Shown piece after piece: positions 17,302-25,040 of a stretch of DNA of 64,000 bases. Source of the stretch: Alphaproteobacteria bacterium (GTDB lineage: Bacteria > Pseudomonadota > Alphaproteobacteria > UBA828); contig JAJDUK010000024.1 of assembly GCA_022826665.1 (NCBI GenBank), positions 191,844 to 255,843 of the forward strand. Reading direction: 5' to 3'. How positions within the stretch are numbered: the first letter of the stretch is position 1; each line of letters begins with the position of its first letter. The notes under the pieces were generated by a model. The model had not been told where the DNA came from, did no database searches, and was given only the letters and a program-made list of their open reading frames with translations. The position numbers and the translations under genes are program-made.

Positions 17302-18404
17302 TGCTGGCGGTCCAGGCGCGACTCACGCGGAGCGAATTCACGCTCGATGCGTCCTTCGGCGCAGAGGCCGACGGTGTGGTGGCGCTATTCGGCGCCTCGG
17401 GCGCCGGCAAGACCACGCTGGCCGATGCCATCGCAGGCCTCGTGCGGCCCGAGGCGGGGCGGATCGCGCTCGGAGACCGTGTGCTCTTCGATGCGGAGGC
17501 CGGGATCAACCTCAAGCCGGAACGCCGCCGGATCGGCTACGTGTTTCAGGATGGCCGCCTCTTCCCCCACCTCAGCGTGCGCCGCAACCTGCTCTACGGG
17601 CTCCGCTTCGCGCCGCGCGACCGGCGCTACGCCACGCTGGAGAGGATCGTGACGCTGCTGGGTCTCGAAGCGCTGCTGCAGCGCCGGCCCGGCACCCTCT
17701 CGGGCGGCGAGCGTCAGCGGGTTGCGCTCGGGCGCGCGCTCATGGCCCAGCCGGAGCTGCTCCTGATGGACGAGCCGCTGGCCGCGCTCGACGTACCCCG
17801 CAAGGCGCAAGTCATCGACTACATCGAGCGGCTGCGGGACGAGATCGGCGTGCCCATCGTCTTCGTCAGCCACGCGGTGGACGAGGTGGCGCGGCTCGCC
17901 GGCACGATCGTGGTCATGGCCGGCGGCAGAGTCGCGGCGGCGGGCCCTGCCGCGGAGATCATGGCGCGTCTCGACCTCGACCCGCTCGCCGGGATCGAGG
18001 CCGCCGGCGCCGTGCTGGACGCGACCGTGCAAAGCCACGACGCGGCTTACGGGCTCACCGAGCTCGCCGTGCCGGGTGGCATCCTGCGCGTGCCGCGCCT
18101 CAGGCTTGTGCCGGGACGGCGGCTCAGGGTCCGCGTGCGGGCGCGGGACGTGTCACTCGCGACCGCCGAGCCGCGCGAGACCAGCGTCCTCAACGTCTTC
18201 CGCGGCCGGGTCGTGGAGATCGGCCCGCGCCGCGGCGCCTCGGTCGACGTGGCGGTCGACATCGGCGCCCGGCTGACGGCGCGGATCACGGCGCGATCGG
18301 CCGATGCGCTGGGCCTCGCACCCGGCACGGAGGTCTACGCGCTGGTCAAGAGCGTCGCGGTCGATCCGGCATCGCTGGTGCAGGCCGAACAGGACAACCC
18401 CTGA
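17301..18404 (+). CDS. modC: molybdate ABC transporter ATP-binding protein
   Basis: 367 aa ATPase of the molybdate importer. Walker A is GASGAGKTT (about residues 31-39), the signature is LSGGERQRVALGRAL, and Walker B is LLMDEPLAALD, with switch His in VSHAVDE. The C-terminal third (from about residue 280) carries the Mop/TOBE molybdate-binding module (TSVLNVFRGRVVEIG ... GTEVYALVKSVAVD), typical of ModC. A short GTTGCCGGCAAC palindrome followed by seven T lies 29 bases downstream. Confidence 0.96.
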   Translation: MLAVQARLTRSEFTLDASFGAEADGVVALFGASGAGKTTLADAIAGLVRPEAGRIALGDRVLFDAEAGINLKPERRRIGYVFQDGRLFPHLSVRRNLLYGLRFAPRDRRYATLERIVTLLGLEALLQRRPGTLSGGERQRVALGRALMAQPELLLMDEPLAALDVPRKAQVIDYIERLRDEIGVPIVFVSHAVDEVARLAGTIVVMAGGRVAAAGPAAEIMARLDLDPLAGIEAAGAVLDATVQSHDAAYGLTELAVPGGILRVPRLRLVPGRRLRVRVRARDVSLATAEPRETSVLNVFRGRVVEIGPRRGASVDVAVDIGARLTARITARSADALGLAPGTEVYALVKSVAVDPASLVQAEQDNP

Positions 18405-18432
18405 TCCGAGCACGGTGGGGGCGCGCGGGGGT

Positions 18433-18452
18433 CGGTTGCCGGCAACATTTTT
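18433..18452 (+). terminator. possible weak terminator after modC
   Basis: A perfect 12-base palindrome (GTTGCCGGCAAC) is followed after one A by seven T. The stem is only four pairs if a CCGG loop is allowed, so it is short for an intrinsic terminator, but the T run and place after modABC fit. Confidence 0.35.
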
Positions 18453-18501
18453 TTCCCCTTACCATCCGACGTGGAACCAATCGCCAGACGGGGAGGGCGA
18501 C

Positions 18502-19008
18502 ATGAGAGCCAGCAGAGGATTTGCCGTGGCAGCAGCAGCCATGATGGGCGTTCTATGCGCGGCCCCGAGCGCGTTCGCGCAGGAGAGCGGCAGCTTCAGC
18601 GCAATCGCAACCTACGTTCGAGATTTCACCTCCATAGAGCACGCCGACGGCGCGTATTTCGGCGGCAAGCTGGAGGGCAGCGTCACCACCCTCGCGAGCA
18701 GTGGCGCGCCCTTCGACGAGGGCGGGCACAGCCTGTCGACGTGCGTGATCTTCGGCAAACGCTCGGCCGCCGGTCTCGATCTTCAGACCGCCTGCACGAT
18801 AGTCAACGCCTCCGGCGACACGCTCTATCTCGTGGCTCAGAGGCGCGCGGGCGACGTGGATGCAGGCGGCGGCGGGCAGGGTCAGTTGGAGCTGGCAGGC
18901 GGCACCGGTGTCTATGCCGGGATGGCAGGAAGCTGTGCCTACGAGACCAGCTACCTGGCCAACGATCAGGTCGTCACGACCACGGATTGCTCCTGGCACA
19001 GGGAGTGA
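18502..19008 (+). CDS. secreted protein of unknown function with GGTGxYxG motif
   Basis: 168 aa exported protein. The ATG at 18502 has GGGAGGG just upstream; the track's longer frame reads back into modC. A clear Sec signal (MRASRGFAVAAAAMMGVLCAAPSAFA) is cleaved before QESGS. The mature part is beta-rich with four cysteines (STCVIF, TACTI, GSCAYE, TDCSW) that could form two disulfides. The motif GGTGVYAGMAGSCAYE recalls the GGTGxYxGxxG turn of dirigent/allene-oxide-cyclase barrel proteins. I do not recognise the family with certainty and assign no function. Confidence 0.75.
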   Translation: MRASRGFAVAAAAMMGVLCAAPSAFAQESGSFSAIATYVRDFTSIEHADGAYFGGKLEGSVTTLASSGAPFDEGGHSLSTCVIFGKRSAAGLDLQTACTIVNASGDTLYLVAQRRAGDVDAGGGGQGQLELAGGTGVYAGMAGSCAYETSYLANDQVVTTTDCSWHRE

Positions 19009-19102
19009 TCGTCGCGAGACAGCGCGTTCCGCCCGCGGGCTTGCGCAGGGCCCGCCAACCTGCAACGCTTCGCCGCGGTTATTCCTTGCAGTGGAGGTGG
19101 CT

Positions 19103-19384
19103 ATGGGCGCGGCAACGCCGACCGTGCTAATCGACAACGACCGCGTGCGCGTCACCGAGTGGCGATTCAAGCCCGGCGAGGCGACGGGTTGGCACCGGCA
19201 CGAATACGACTACGTGGTGGTGCCGGTAACGACCGGACACCTCCACCTCGTGGAGCCCGACGGCGAGCGCACAGTCCAAATCGTCCACGGCTCGCCCTAT
19301 TACCGGGACGAAGGGGTCGAGCACGACGTCATCAACCCGAGCGATACCGACGACGTGGTCTTCGTCGAAGTCGAGGTGAAGTAG
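19103..19384 (+). CDS. small cupin-domain protein
   Basis: 93 aa single cupin. The ATG at 19103 has GGAGG nine bases upstream; the longer frame in the track is not supported. Cupin motif 1 is GWHRHEYDYVVVPVTTGHLHLVEPDG (HxH, then G) and the motif 2 region is GVEHDVINPS with its His. A metal site is therefore likely. Such tiny cupins often act on or bind small organic acids; the partner is unknown. It is preceded by a secreted-protein gene and followed by pstS behind its own promoter. Confidence 0.82.
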   Translation: MGAATPTVLIDNDRVRVTEWRFKPGEATGWHRHEYDYVVVPVTTGHLHLVEPDGERTVQIVHGSPYYRDEGVEHDVINPSDTDDVVFVEVEVK

Positions 19385-19423
19385 GGCCAGCCCCGGCTAG
19401 CGCGCCGGGCCGGAGTCAACGAA

Positions 19424-19441
19424 CCGTCACAATTCCGTATT
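19424..19441 (+). promoter_or_regulatory. candidate Pho box upstream of pstS
   Basis: Two related 7-mers, CCGTCAC and CCGTATT, are separated by AATT, giving the 11-base direct-repeat spacing of Pho boxes (consensus CTGTCAT-N4-CTGTCAT). It lies about 100 bases before pstS, and a PhoB-like regulator is encoded downstream. Match to consensus is partial (6/7 and 4/7). Confidence 0.5.
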
Positions 19442-19544
19442 ATTTCCATCTTGGCTCGGCGTTAGCGTTCGCCTGCCATCCCGGGCGGCCGCGCCGGCGC
19501 GCGGTCACGACCGTCGGGATGAGAGCGAACCCGGAGGAAGCCCC

Positions 19545-20591
19545 GTGACCAAGACACCCCTCGCCATCGCCGCGGCGGCAGCTCTTGCGCTGACCGCGTC
19601 AGTGGCGCTGACCAACGCCGCGGAGGCCCGCGACCAGATCAGGATCGTCGGCTCGTCTACCGTTTTCCCGTTTGCCACCGCCGTCGCCGAAGAGTTCGGC
19701 AAGACCACGGGGAACAAGACCCCGGTGGTCGAGAGCACCGGCTCGGGCGGCGGGCTCAAGCTCTTCTGCGCCGGCGTCGGCGTCGCTCACCCCGACATCA
19801 CCAACGCCTCGCGCCGGATCAAGACCTCGGAGGTCGAGCGCTGCGCCGGGAACGGCGTGACCGACATCACCGAGGTCAAGATCGGCTACGACGGCATCGT
19901 GCTCGCCAACTCGAAGTCGGCGGAGCGGTTCTCGATCACCCTGCAGCAGCTCTTCCTCGCGCTGGCGAAGGACGTGCCCTCCGACGGAGGCATGGTGCCC
20001 AATCCCAACCAGACCTGGAGCGACATCGACGCCTCCCTGCCGGGGGCGAAGATCGAGGTGCTCGGCCCGCCGCCGACCTCCGGCACGCGGGACGCCTTCG
20101 TCGAGCTCGCCATGGAGGGCGGCTGCAAGACCTTCCCCGGCATCAAGACGCTCAAAAAAGAAGACAAGAGCGCCTACAAGGTCATCTGCCATTCAATTCG
20201 TGAGGATGGCGCCTTCGTCGAGGCGGGCGAGAACGACAACCTCATCGTCCAGAAGCTCGAAGCCAATCCCTCGGCGCTCGGGATCTTCGGCTACAGCTTC
20301 CTCGACCAGAACCGCGACAAGGTTCGCGGCAGCATCATCGACGGCGTCGAGCCCGACTTCGACACCATCGCCGACGGCGACTATCCGGTCTCCCGCTCCA
20401 TGTACTTCTACGTGAAGAAGGCGCATGTGGGCGTGATCCCCGGAATCGACGAGTACGTCGCGACGTTTACTGACGAGGACGCCTGGGGTCCCTACGGCTA
20501 CCTCGCGGATAAGGGGCTGATCCCGCTCCCCGATGCGGATCGCGAGGCGATGCGCACCCAGGCCACCACCTTTGCTCAGCTCTCCATGTAA
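19545..20591 (+). CDS. pstS: phosphate ABC transporter substrate-binding protein
   Basis: 348 aa PstS-family periplasmic protein. GTG start with GGAGGAAG upstream. A Sec signal (LAIAAAAALALTASVALTNAAEA) precedes RDQIRIVGSSTVFPFATAVAEEF, the usual phosphate-binding start. STGSGGGLKLFCAGVG, NASRRIKTSE and PPTSGTRDAFVELAM provide the ligand loops. No pstC, pstA, pstB or phoU follows, so the gene is an orphan here; such PstS can serve a transporter encoded elsewhere or act as a sensor or scavenger. A candidate Pho box is upstream and a strong terminator downstream. Confidence 0.93.
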   Translation: MTKTPLAIAAAAALALTASVALTNAAEARDQIRIVGSSTVFPFATAVAEEFGKTTGNKTPVVESTGSGGGLKLFCAGVGVAHPDITNASRRIKTSEVERCAGNGVTDITEVKIGYDGIVLANSKSAERFSITLQQLFLALAKDVPSDGGMVPNPNQTWSDIDASLPGAKIEVLGPPPTSGTRDAFVELAMEGGCKTFPGIKTLKKEDKSAYKVICHSIREDGAFVEAGENDNLIVQKLEANPSALGIFGYSFLDQNRDKVRGSIIDGVEPDFDTIADGDYPVSRSMYFYVKKAHVGVIPGIDEYVATFTDEDAWGPYGYLADKGLIPLPDADREAMRTQATTFAQLSM

Positions 20592-20626
20592 CGGGGCTCA
20601 CCACAAGACCCTGAAACATGCTACAG

Positions 20627-20662
20627 CGGCGCCCGTTCCTCACCGGGGGCGGGCGCCGTTTT
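20627..20662 (+). terminator. intrinsic terminator after pstS
   Basis: Perfect 9-base inverted repeat CGGCGCCCG / CGGGCGCCG with a 14-base loop, directly followed by TTTT. It lies 36 bases after the pstS stop and separates it from the response regulator. Confidence 0.8.
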
Positions 20663-20718
20663 CAAACAGCGCCGCAAGACAATAGCCAACCGCAGGGAGA
20701 GCGACAGGAGCATGCGCG

Positions 20719-21408
20719 ATGACGGATAGCCCGCTCATCCTCGTGATCGAAGACGAAACCTCGCTGACAACCCTGCTCCGTTACAATCTTGAGAGTCACC
20801 GGTTCCGCGTCGCTTCGATCGAGAACGGCGGCGACGCGATGGGCACGATCGCTTCGATAAAGCCCGATCTGGTACTGCTCGACTGGATGCTGCCCGGAGT
20901 CTCTGGAATAGAGATTTGTCGCAAGATCCGGCGCGATCCGGAGACCCACAGCCTGCCGGTCATCCTGCTCACCGCACGCGGCGAGGAAAGCGACCGCGTC
21001 CGCGGCCTCGACTGCGGTGCCGACGACTACGTGGTCAAGCCATTCGCAATTTCGGAACTCATCGCACGCATTGGCGCGGTGCTGCGCCGGGCTGCGCCGA
21101 CGAGCGCGGCCCAATCACTCGCCAGCGGCGACATCGCGATGGACCTTGCCAGCCACCGCGTCAGCCGCAACGGACGCTCGATTCACCTGGGGCCGACCGA
21201 ATACCGCCTGCTGCGTCACTTCATGGAGCATCCCGGCCGGGTGCTCTCCCGCGACCATCTGCTCGAGGCGGTGTGGGGGCGCGCGGTGCACATTGAGCAA
21301 CGCACCGTGGACGTGCATGTTCGCCGTCTGCGCCAGGCGCTTAACCGCGACGGCGAGGACGACGTGATCCGGACCGTGCGCTCGGCGGGCTACGCCTTCT
21401 CAGGCTGA
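20719..21408 (+). CDS. phoB: PhoB-like response regulator (OmpR family)
   Basis: 229 aa two-domain regulator. The receiver domain has the acidic pocket (IEDE), phospho-acceptor Asp55 (LVLLDWMLPG), conserved Thr (LLTARGEE) and Lys (YVVKPF). The C-terminal winged helix shows GDIAMDLASHRVSRNGRSIHLGPTEYRLLRHFMEHPGRVLSRDHLLEAVWG and RTVDVHVRRLRQAL, as in PhoB. The nearby pstS and Pho box support the phosphate-starvation role. The cognate sensor kinase phoR is not next to it, so assignment to PhoB rather than another OmpR-type regulator is likely but not certain. Confidence 0.85.
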   Translation: MTDSPLILVIEDETSLTTLLRYNLESHRFRVASIENGGDAMGTIASIKPDLVLLDWMLPGVSGIEICRKIRRDPETHSLPVILLTARGEESDRVRGLDCGADDYVVKPFAISELIARIGAVLRRAAPTSAAQSLASGDIAMDLASHRVSRNGRSIHLGPTEYRLLRHFMEHPGRVLSRDHLLEAVWGRAVHIEQRTVDVHVRRLRQALNRDGEDDVIRTVRSAGYAFSG

Positions 21409-21424
21409 TCGAAGCGCCGCTCTA

Positions 21425-22048
21425 TCAACCGAACTCTGGCACCGTTGCGACCGCGCTCTCGCGCTCGTCGATAGCGGCCTGCCAGCGGGCGATGTTGGCC
21501 CTGGGAGCCAGCAGCGTCGCGCCCTCGGGCGTCATCTTCAGGTAGTGCAGCACGGGCAGCACCATGTAATCGGCGATCGAGGCCTCGTCGCCGGCAAAGC
21601 AGGCATTGCCTTCCAGCGCGCCGTCGAGCGCGACGAGCGCCTTGTCGGACTTGGGCACGCTGCTCTCGACCAGAGCCTCGTCGGGCTCGCCGCCCTGCGC
21701 GGGCACGATCAGACGCTGCAGCACGATGTCGATCGCCGGCCGGTAGAGATACTGGATGAAGACCGACGTCCATTGCCAGCAGCGAGCGTTGGCGAGCGGG
21801 TCGGCCGGCTGCAGGGGCGGCCCGTCGAACGCGTTGTCGATGTAGTTGCAGATCGCGACCGATTCGTACATGCGCACATCGCCGTGGGTCATGGCCGGCA
21901 CCGACCCCCAGGGCTGCATCGCGATTTGCTCGTCCGACTGGGGCATGACGGGATCGAGCTCGTAGGCCACCCCCTTCTCCCCGCACGCCATGCGGCATGT
22001 GCGGACATAGGTGCTCAGCGGTATGCCATGAATAATCAGTGTCGCCAT
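21425..22048 (-). CDS. glutathione S-transferase
   Basis: 207 aa cytosolic GST. The N-terminal thioredoxin-like domain reads LIIHGIPLSTYVRTCRMACGEKGVAYEL, with cis-Pro motif GSVPAMTHGDVRMYESVAICNYID. The all-helical C-terminal domain follows (ACFAGDEASIADYMVLPVLHYL, with the conserved Asp). The candidate catalytic residue is the Ser/Tyr pair in PLSTYVRT. It is convergent with the PhoB-like gene and divergent from the dimethylformamidase-like gene. Confidence 0.9.
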   Translation of the reverse strand: MATLIIHGIPLSTYVRTCRMACGEKGVAYELDPVMPQSDEQIAMQPWGSVPAMTHGDVRMYESVAICNYIDNAFDGPPLQPADPLANARCWQWTSVFIQYLYRPAIDIVLQRLIVPAQGGEPDEALVESSVPKSDKALVALDGALEGNACFAGDEASIADYMVLPVLHYLKMTPEGATLLAPRANIARWQAAIDERESAVATVPEFG

Positions 22049-22066
22049 CGTTCACTCTCCCACTCC

Positions 22067-22094
22067 GGTCGGGGCGGCAGGGCCCTCCCCGACC
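22067..22094. promoter_or_regulatory. inverted repeat between gst and the DMFase-like gene
   Basis: GGTCGGGG and CCCCGACC form a perfect 8-base inverted repeat around a 12-base GC-rich loop, 19 bases outside the gst start codon. It could be a hairpin in the gst leader or an operator for the divergent pair. Confidence 0.35.
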
Positions 22095-22225
22095 GCGCGC
22101 CTATCTTGCATATCCCGCCCGGGGTTGCACCGGGACCGCAGCGTGAACGCGTCAGGTCGAGTTGTTCGCCCGCTGGCCGCTGACTATGCTCGCGGCAGAA
22201 GGATGGCGCAGCGCGGAGGCGCGGC

Positions 22226-24478
22226 ATGCTGACGATCACCGGCTATCCCGACCGGATCAGCGTCCGGCCGGGCGAGACCATCAAGTTCCATGTGAACTGC
22301 GAGCATCCCACCTATCAGGCGGACATCGTGCGCCTGATCTGCGCGGACGACACGCCCGCCGGGCCCGGCTTCAAGGAACGGCCGGTCCGCACGCCGGTGA
22401 GCAAGCGCCACAAGGGGCGCCGGCAGGCCATCCACGCGGGCTCCTACGCACTGGTGGAGAGCCGGCCGCTGCTGGAGACGCTCGGCAGCTTCACCGTTCA
22501 GGCCATGATCTGGCCGACCACGCCCGGCAAGGGCGAGCAGGGCATCGTCACCAAGTGGGACCCGCGCGGCAAGACCGGCTTCGCCCTCGTGATCGACGAT
22601 GCGGGCTCCGTCGCGCTCCGGCTCGGCATGGCGGACGGCACGGTGGAAAAGGTCTCGGTCGGCAAGCCGCTGCTGGAGCGCCACTGGTACCTCGCCGCCG
22701 CCAGCTACGATGCCGAGTCCGGCCGGGTCACGGTGTATCAGGAGCCGCTCCTGCCCTACGCCCGCGTCGACGACGGCGGCACGAAGACGCGCAAGGCCGG
22801 TGCAGCATCCCCCGGCAACGGCGCGCCCATCGTCATGGCCGGCATCTTCAAGCGGCGCCAGAAGGGCCGCGCGCTGGTGGACGGCCTCTACAACGGCAAG
22901 ATCGATTCGCCCCGGCTGGTCGGCCGCGCCTTGGATCGTCTGGAGATCGAGCGCGTGCGGAACGAGGCGGTCCCCGCCGGGCTCGCGCCCGACATCCTCT
23001 GCGCCTGGGATTTTTCGCGCGATATCACGTCCATCAGGATTTCCGACCGCTCCCCCAACCATTGCCACGGCGAGATCGTCAACCTGCCCGCGCGCGGCAT
23101 GACCGGCTGGAACTTTTCGGGCGAGGAGATGTGCTGGCGCCACGCACGGCACGAGTACGGCGCCATCCACTTCCACGACGACGATCTCTACGACGCCGGC
23201 TGGGAGGTGGACTTCGAATGGACTGTGCCGGCGCGCATGGCGAGCGGGGTCTACGCCGCCCGGCTCAGAGCCAAGGGGGCCGAGGAATACGTGCCCTTCG
23301 TGGTGCTGCCGGCGCCGGGGCGGGCAGCGCGCATCGCCTTCCTGCTGCCGACGGTCGAGTACATGGCCTATGCCAACGAGCACCTGGCCTTCGACGGCCC
23401 GCTCGGCGAGTTGCTCACCGGCCAGCTGCCTACGCTCAATGCGCAGCAGCTCTTCCTCAACGAGCATCGCGAATACGGCTCGTCGCTCTACGACACCCAT
23501 TCGGACGGGAGCGGCGTCTGCTATTCGTCGCGGCTGCGCCCGATCCTCAACATGCGCCCCAAGGCGGAGACGCCCTGGGCTTGCGCCGGCGAGGACTCGA
23601 CCAACGCGCGCGAATTCATCCTCGACATGTACGTGGTGGACTGGCTGACGCACTTCGGCATGGAGCACGACGTCATCACCGACGAGGACGTCGACCGCGA
23701 GGGCATCGACCTGCTCAAGCCCTACAACGTGCTGATCACCGGCGGCCACCCGGAGTACTACTCCAAGGCCATGCGGGACGCCGTGCACGGCTTCACCCAG
23801 CAGGGCGGCCGACTGATGTATCTCGGCGGCAACGGCTTCTACTGGCGCGTCGCCATGCACAGGGAGCTGCCGGGGGTGATGGAGGTGCGCCGCTGCGAGG
23901 CCGCGATCCGCACCTGGGAGGCCGACCCCGGCGAGTACTATCACAGCTTCACGGGCGAATACGGCGGCATCTGGCGCCACCAGGGGGACTTCGCGCCCCA
24001 GCGGCTGGCCGGCGTCGGCTTCGTCGCCGAGGGCTTCGACAAGTCTTCCTACTACCGGCGCATGCCGGGGAGCTTCGACCCCCGTGCGCAGTTCATCTTC
24101 GAGGGGATCGGCGACGACGAGCTGATCGGCGACTTTGGCTATCACGGCGAGGGCGCCGCCGGCAACGAGCTGGACGCCACTGACCCCCGCCTCGGCACAC
24201 CCCCGCACGCGCTGGTTCTCGCCCGCTCGGAGGACCACACCGACCTCTACCTCGTGGTGAACGAGGAGGTGCTGGTGAACCATGCCGGCCTCGGCGGCAC
24301 CGAGCACGAGAAGGTCAAGGCCGATATGGTCTTCTACGAGACGCCGAACGGCGGCGCGGTGTTCTCGGTCGGCTCGATCTGCTATCCCGCGAGCCTGCCG
24401 TGGAACGGCTACGACAACAACATCGCGAAGCTCACGACCAACGTGCTCCGCCGCTTCGCCGACCCAACGCCCTTCTGA
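22226..24478 (+). CDS. N,N-dimethylformamidase large-subunit-like protein
   Basis: 750 aa protein matching the beta (large) subunit family of N,N-dimethylformamidase, which hydrolyses formamides using a mononuclear iron. An Ig-like N-terminus (ITGYPDRISVRPGETIKFHVN) is followed by a LamG/concanavalin-like domain (GSFTVQAMIWPTT ... ERHWYLAAASYD, about residues 85-260) and then the catalytic domain. The iron ligands known for DMFase (a Tyr, then His-x-Glu) have plausible counterparts in the CYSS region (about 433) and in GGHPEYYS (His508, Glu510). The roughly 130-residue small subunit of the characterised enzyme is not seen. A DUF1330 gene follows 11 bases later, apparently co-transcribed. True substrate unknown. 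Confidence 0.85.
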   Translation: MLTITGYPDRISVRPGETIKFHVNCEHPTYQADIVRLICADDTPAGPGFKERPVRTPVSKRHKGRRQAIHAGSYALVESRPLLETLGSFTVQAMIWPTTPGKGEQGIVTKWDPRGKTGFALVIDDAGSVALRLGMADGTVEKVSVGKPLLERHWYLAAASYDAESGRVTVYQEPLLPYARVDDGGTKTRKAGAASPGNGAPIVMAGIFKRRQKGRALVDGLYNGKIDSPRLVGRALDRLEIERVRNEAVPAGLAPDILCAWDFSRDITSIRISDRSPNHCHGEIVNLPARGMTGWNFSGEEMCWRHARHEYGAIHFHDDDLYDAGWEVDFEWTVPARMASGVYAARLRAKGAEEYVPFVVLPAPGRAARIAFLLPTVEYMAYANEHLAFDGPLGELLTGQLPTLNAQQLFLNEHREYGSSLYDTHSDGSGVCYSSRLRPILNMRPKAETPWACAGEDSTNAREFILDMYVVDWLTHFGMEHDVITDEDVDREGIDLLKPYNVLITGGHPEYYSKAMRDAVHGFTQQGGRLMYLGGNGFYWRVAMHRELPGVMEVRRCEAAIRTWEADPGEYYHSFTGEYGGIWRHQGDFAPQRLAGVGFVAEGFDKSSYYRRMPGSFDPRAQFIFEGIGDDELIGDFGYHGEGAAGNELDATDPRLGTPPHALVLARSEDHTDLYLVVNEEVLVNHAGLGGTEHEKVKADMVFYETPNGGAVFSVGSICYPASLPWNGYDNNIAKLTTNVLRRFADPTPF

Positions 24479-24489
24479 GGACGCCCGAC

Positions 24490-25032
24490 ATGCCAGGCTA
24501 TGTGATCGCCGACGTGACCGTGACCGATCCGGAGACCTATGCGGACTACCGGGCGCTGACGCCGGGCTCGATCGCGGCGTTCGAGGGGCGCTTCCTCGTG
24601 CGTGGCGGCGAGCACGAGGTCATCGCCGGCGGCTGGCAACCGGGGCGGCTGGTGCTGCTGGAGTTCGACAGTCCGGCTCGCGCCGCGGCCTGGTACGATT
24701 CGCCCGCCTACGTCGAGGCGCGCGCGATTCGACAGCGCGCATCGACCGGCCACATGGTCCATCTCGAAGGCGGTGACGCTGCACAGGGTGGCGGCCACTA
24801 CCTGATCCTCCGTGGAGCGAGCGGCGAGTCCGACATCGATACCCGTAGCGTCGCCACCCATGGCGGTCGGGTGCTGTCGAGCGGCCATGTGCCGGCGGTG
24901 AAGGAAGGCTCTTGGCCCGACGGGCGCATGACGGTGCTCGAATTCGACGATCACGCAGCGGCGGAGGCTTGGCGCGAGTCGGCAGACGCGGGGCGGTTGG
25001 AGGGCGAAGCGGTCCTGGTCGAAGGCGCCTGA
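24490..25032 (+). CDS. tandem DUF1330 protein
   Basis: 180 aa protein built from two DUF1330 (ferredoxin-like, dimeric alpha/beta-barrel) units. The first is typical: MPGYVIADVTVTDPETYADYRALTPGSIAAFEGRFLVRGGEHEVIAGGWQPGRLVLLEFDS, then an AAAWYDSPAYVEARAIRQRAS helix. The second (about 100-178) repeats a degenerate form: HYLILRG, GGRVLSSGHVPAVKEGSWPDGRMTVLEFDDHAAAEAWRES. Single DUF1330 proteins dimerise, so this fusion can mimic a dimer. The start has TGAGGAC upstream. It probably belongs to the DMFase-like operon; function is not established. Confidence 0.82.
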   Translation: MPGYVIADVTVTDPETYADYRALTPGSIAAFEGRFLVRGGEHEVIAGGWQPGRLVLLEFDSPARAAAWYDSPAYVEARAIRQRASTGHMVHLEGGDAAQGGGHYLILRGASGESDIDTRSVATHGGRVLSSGHVPAVKEGSWPDGRMTVLEFDDHAAAEAWRESADAGRLEGEAVLVEGA

Positions 25033-25040
25033 GTCTTGCG

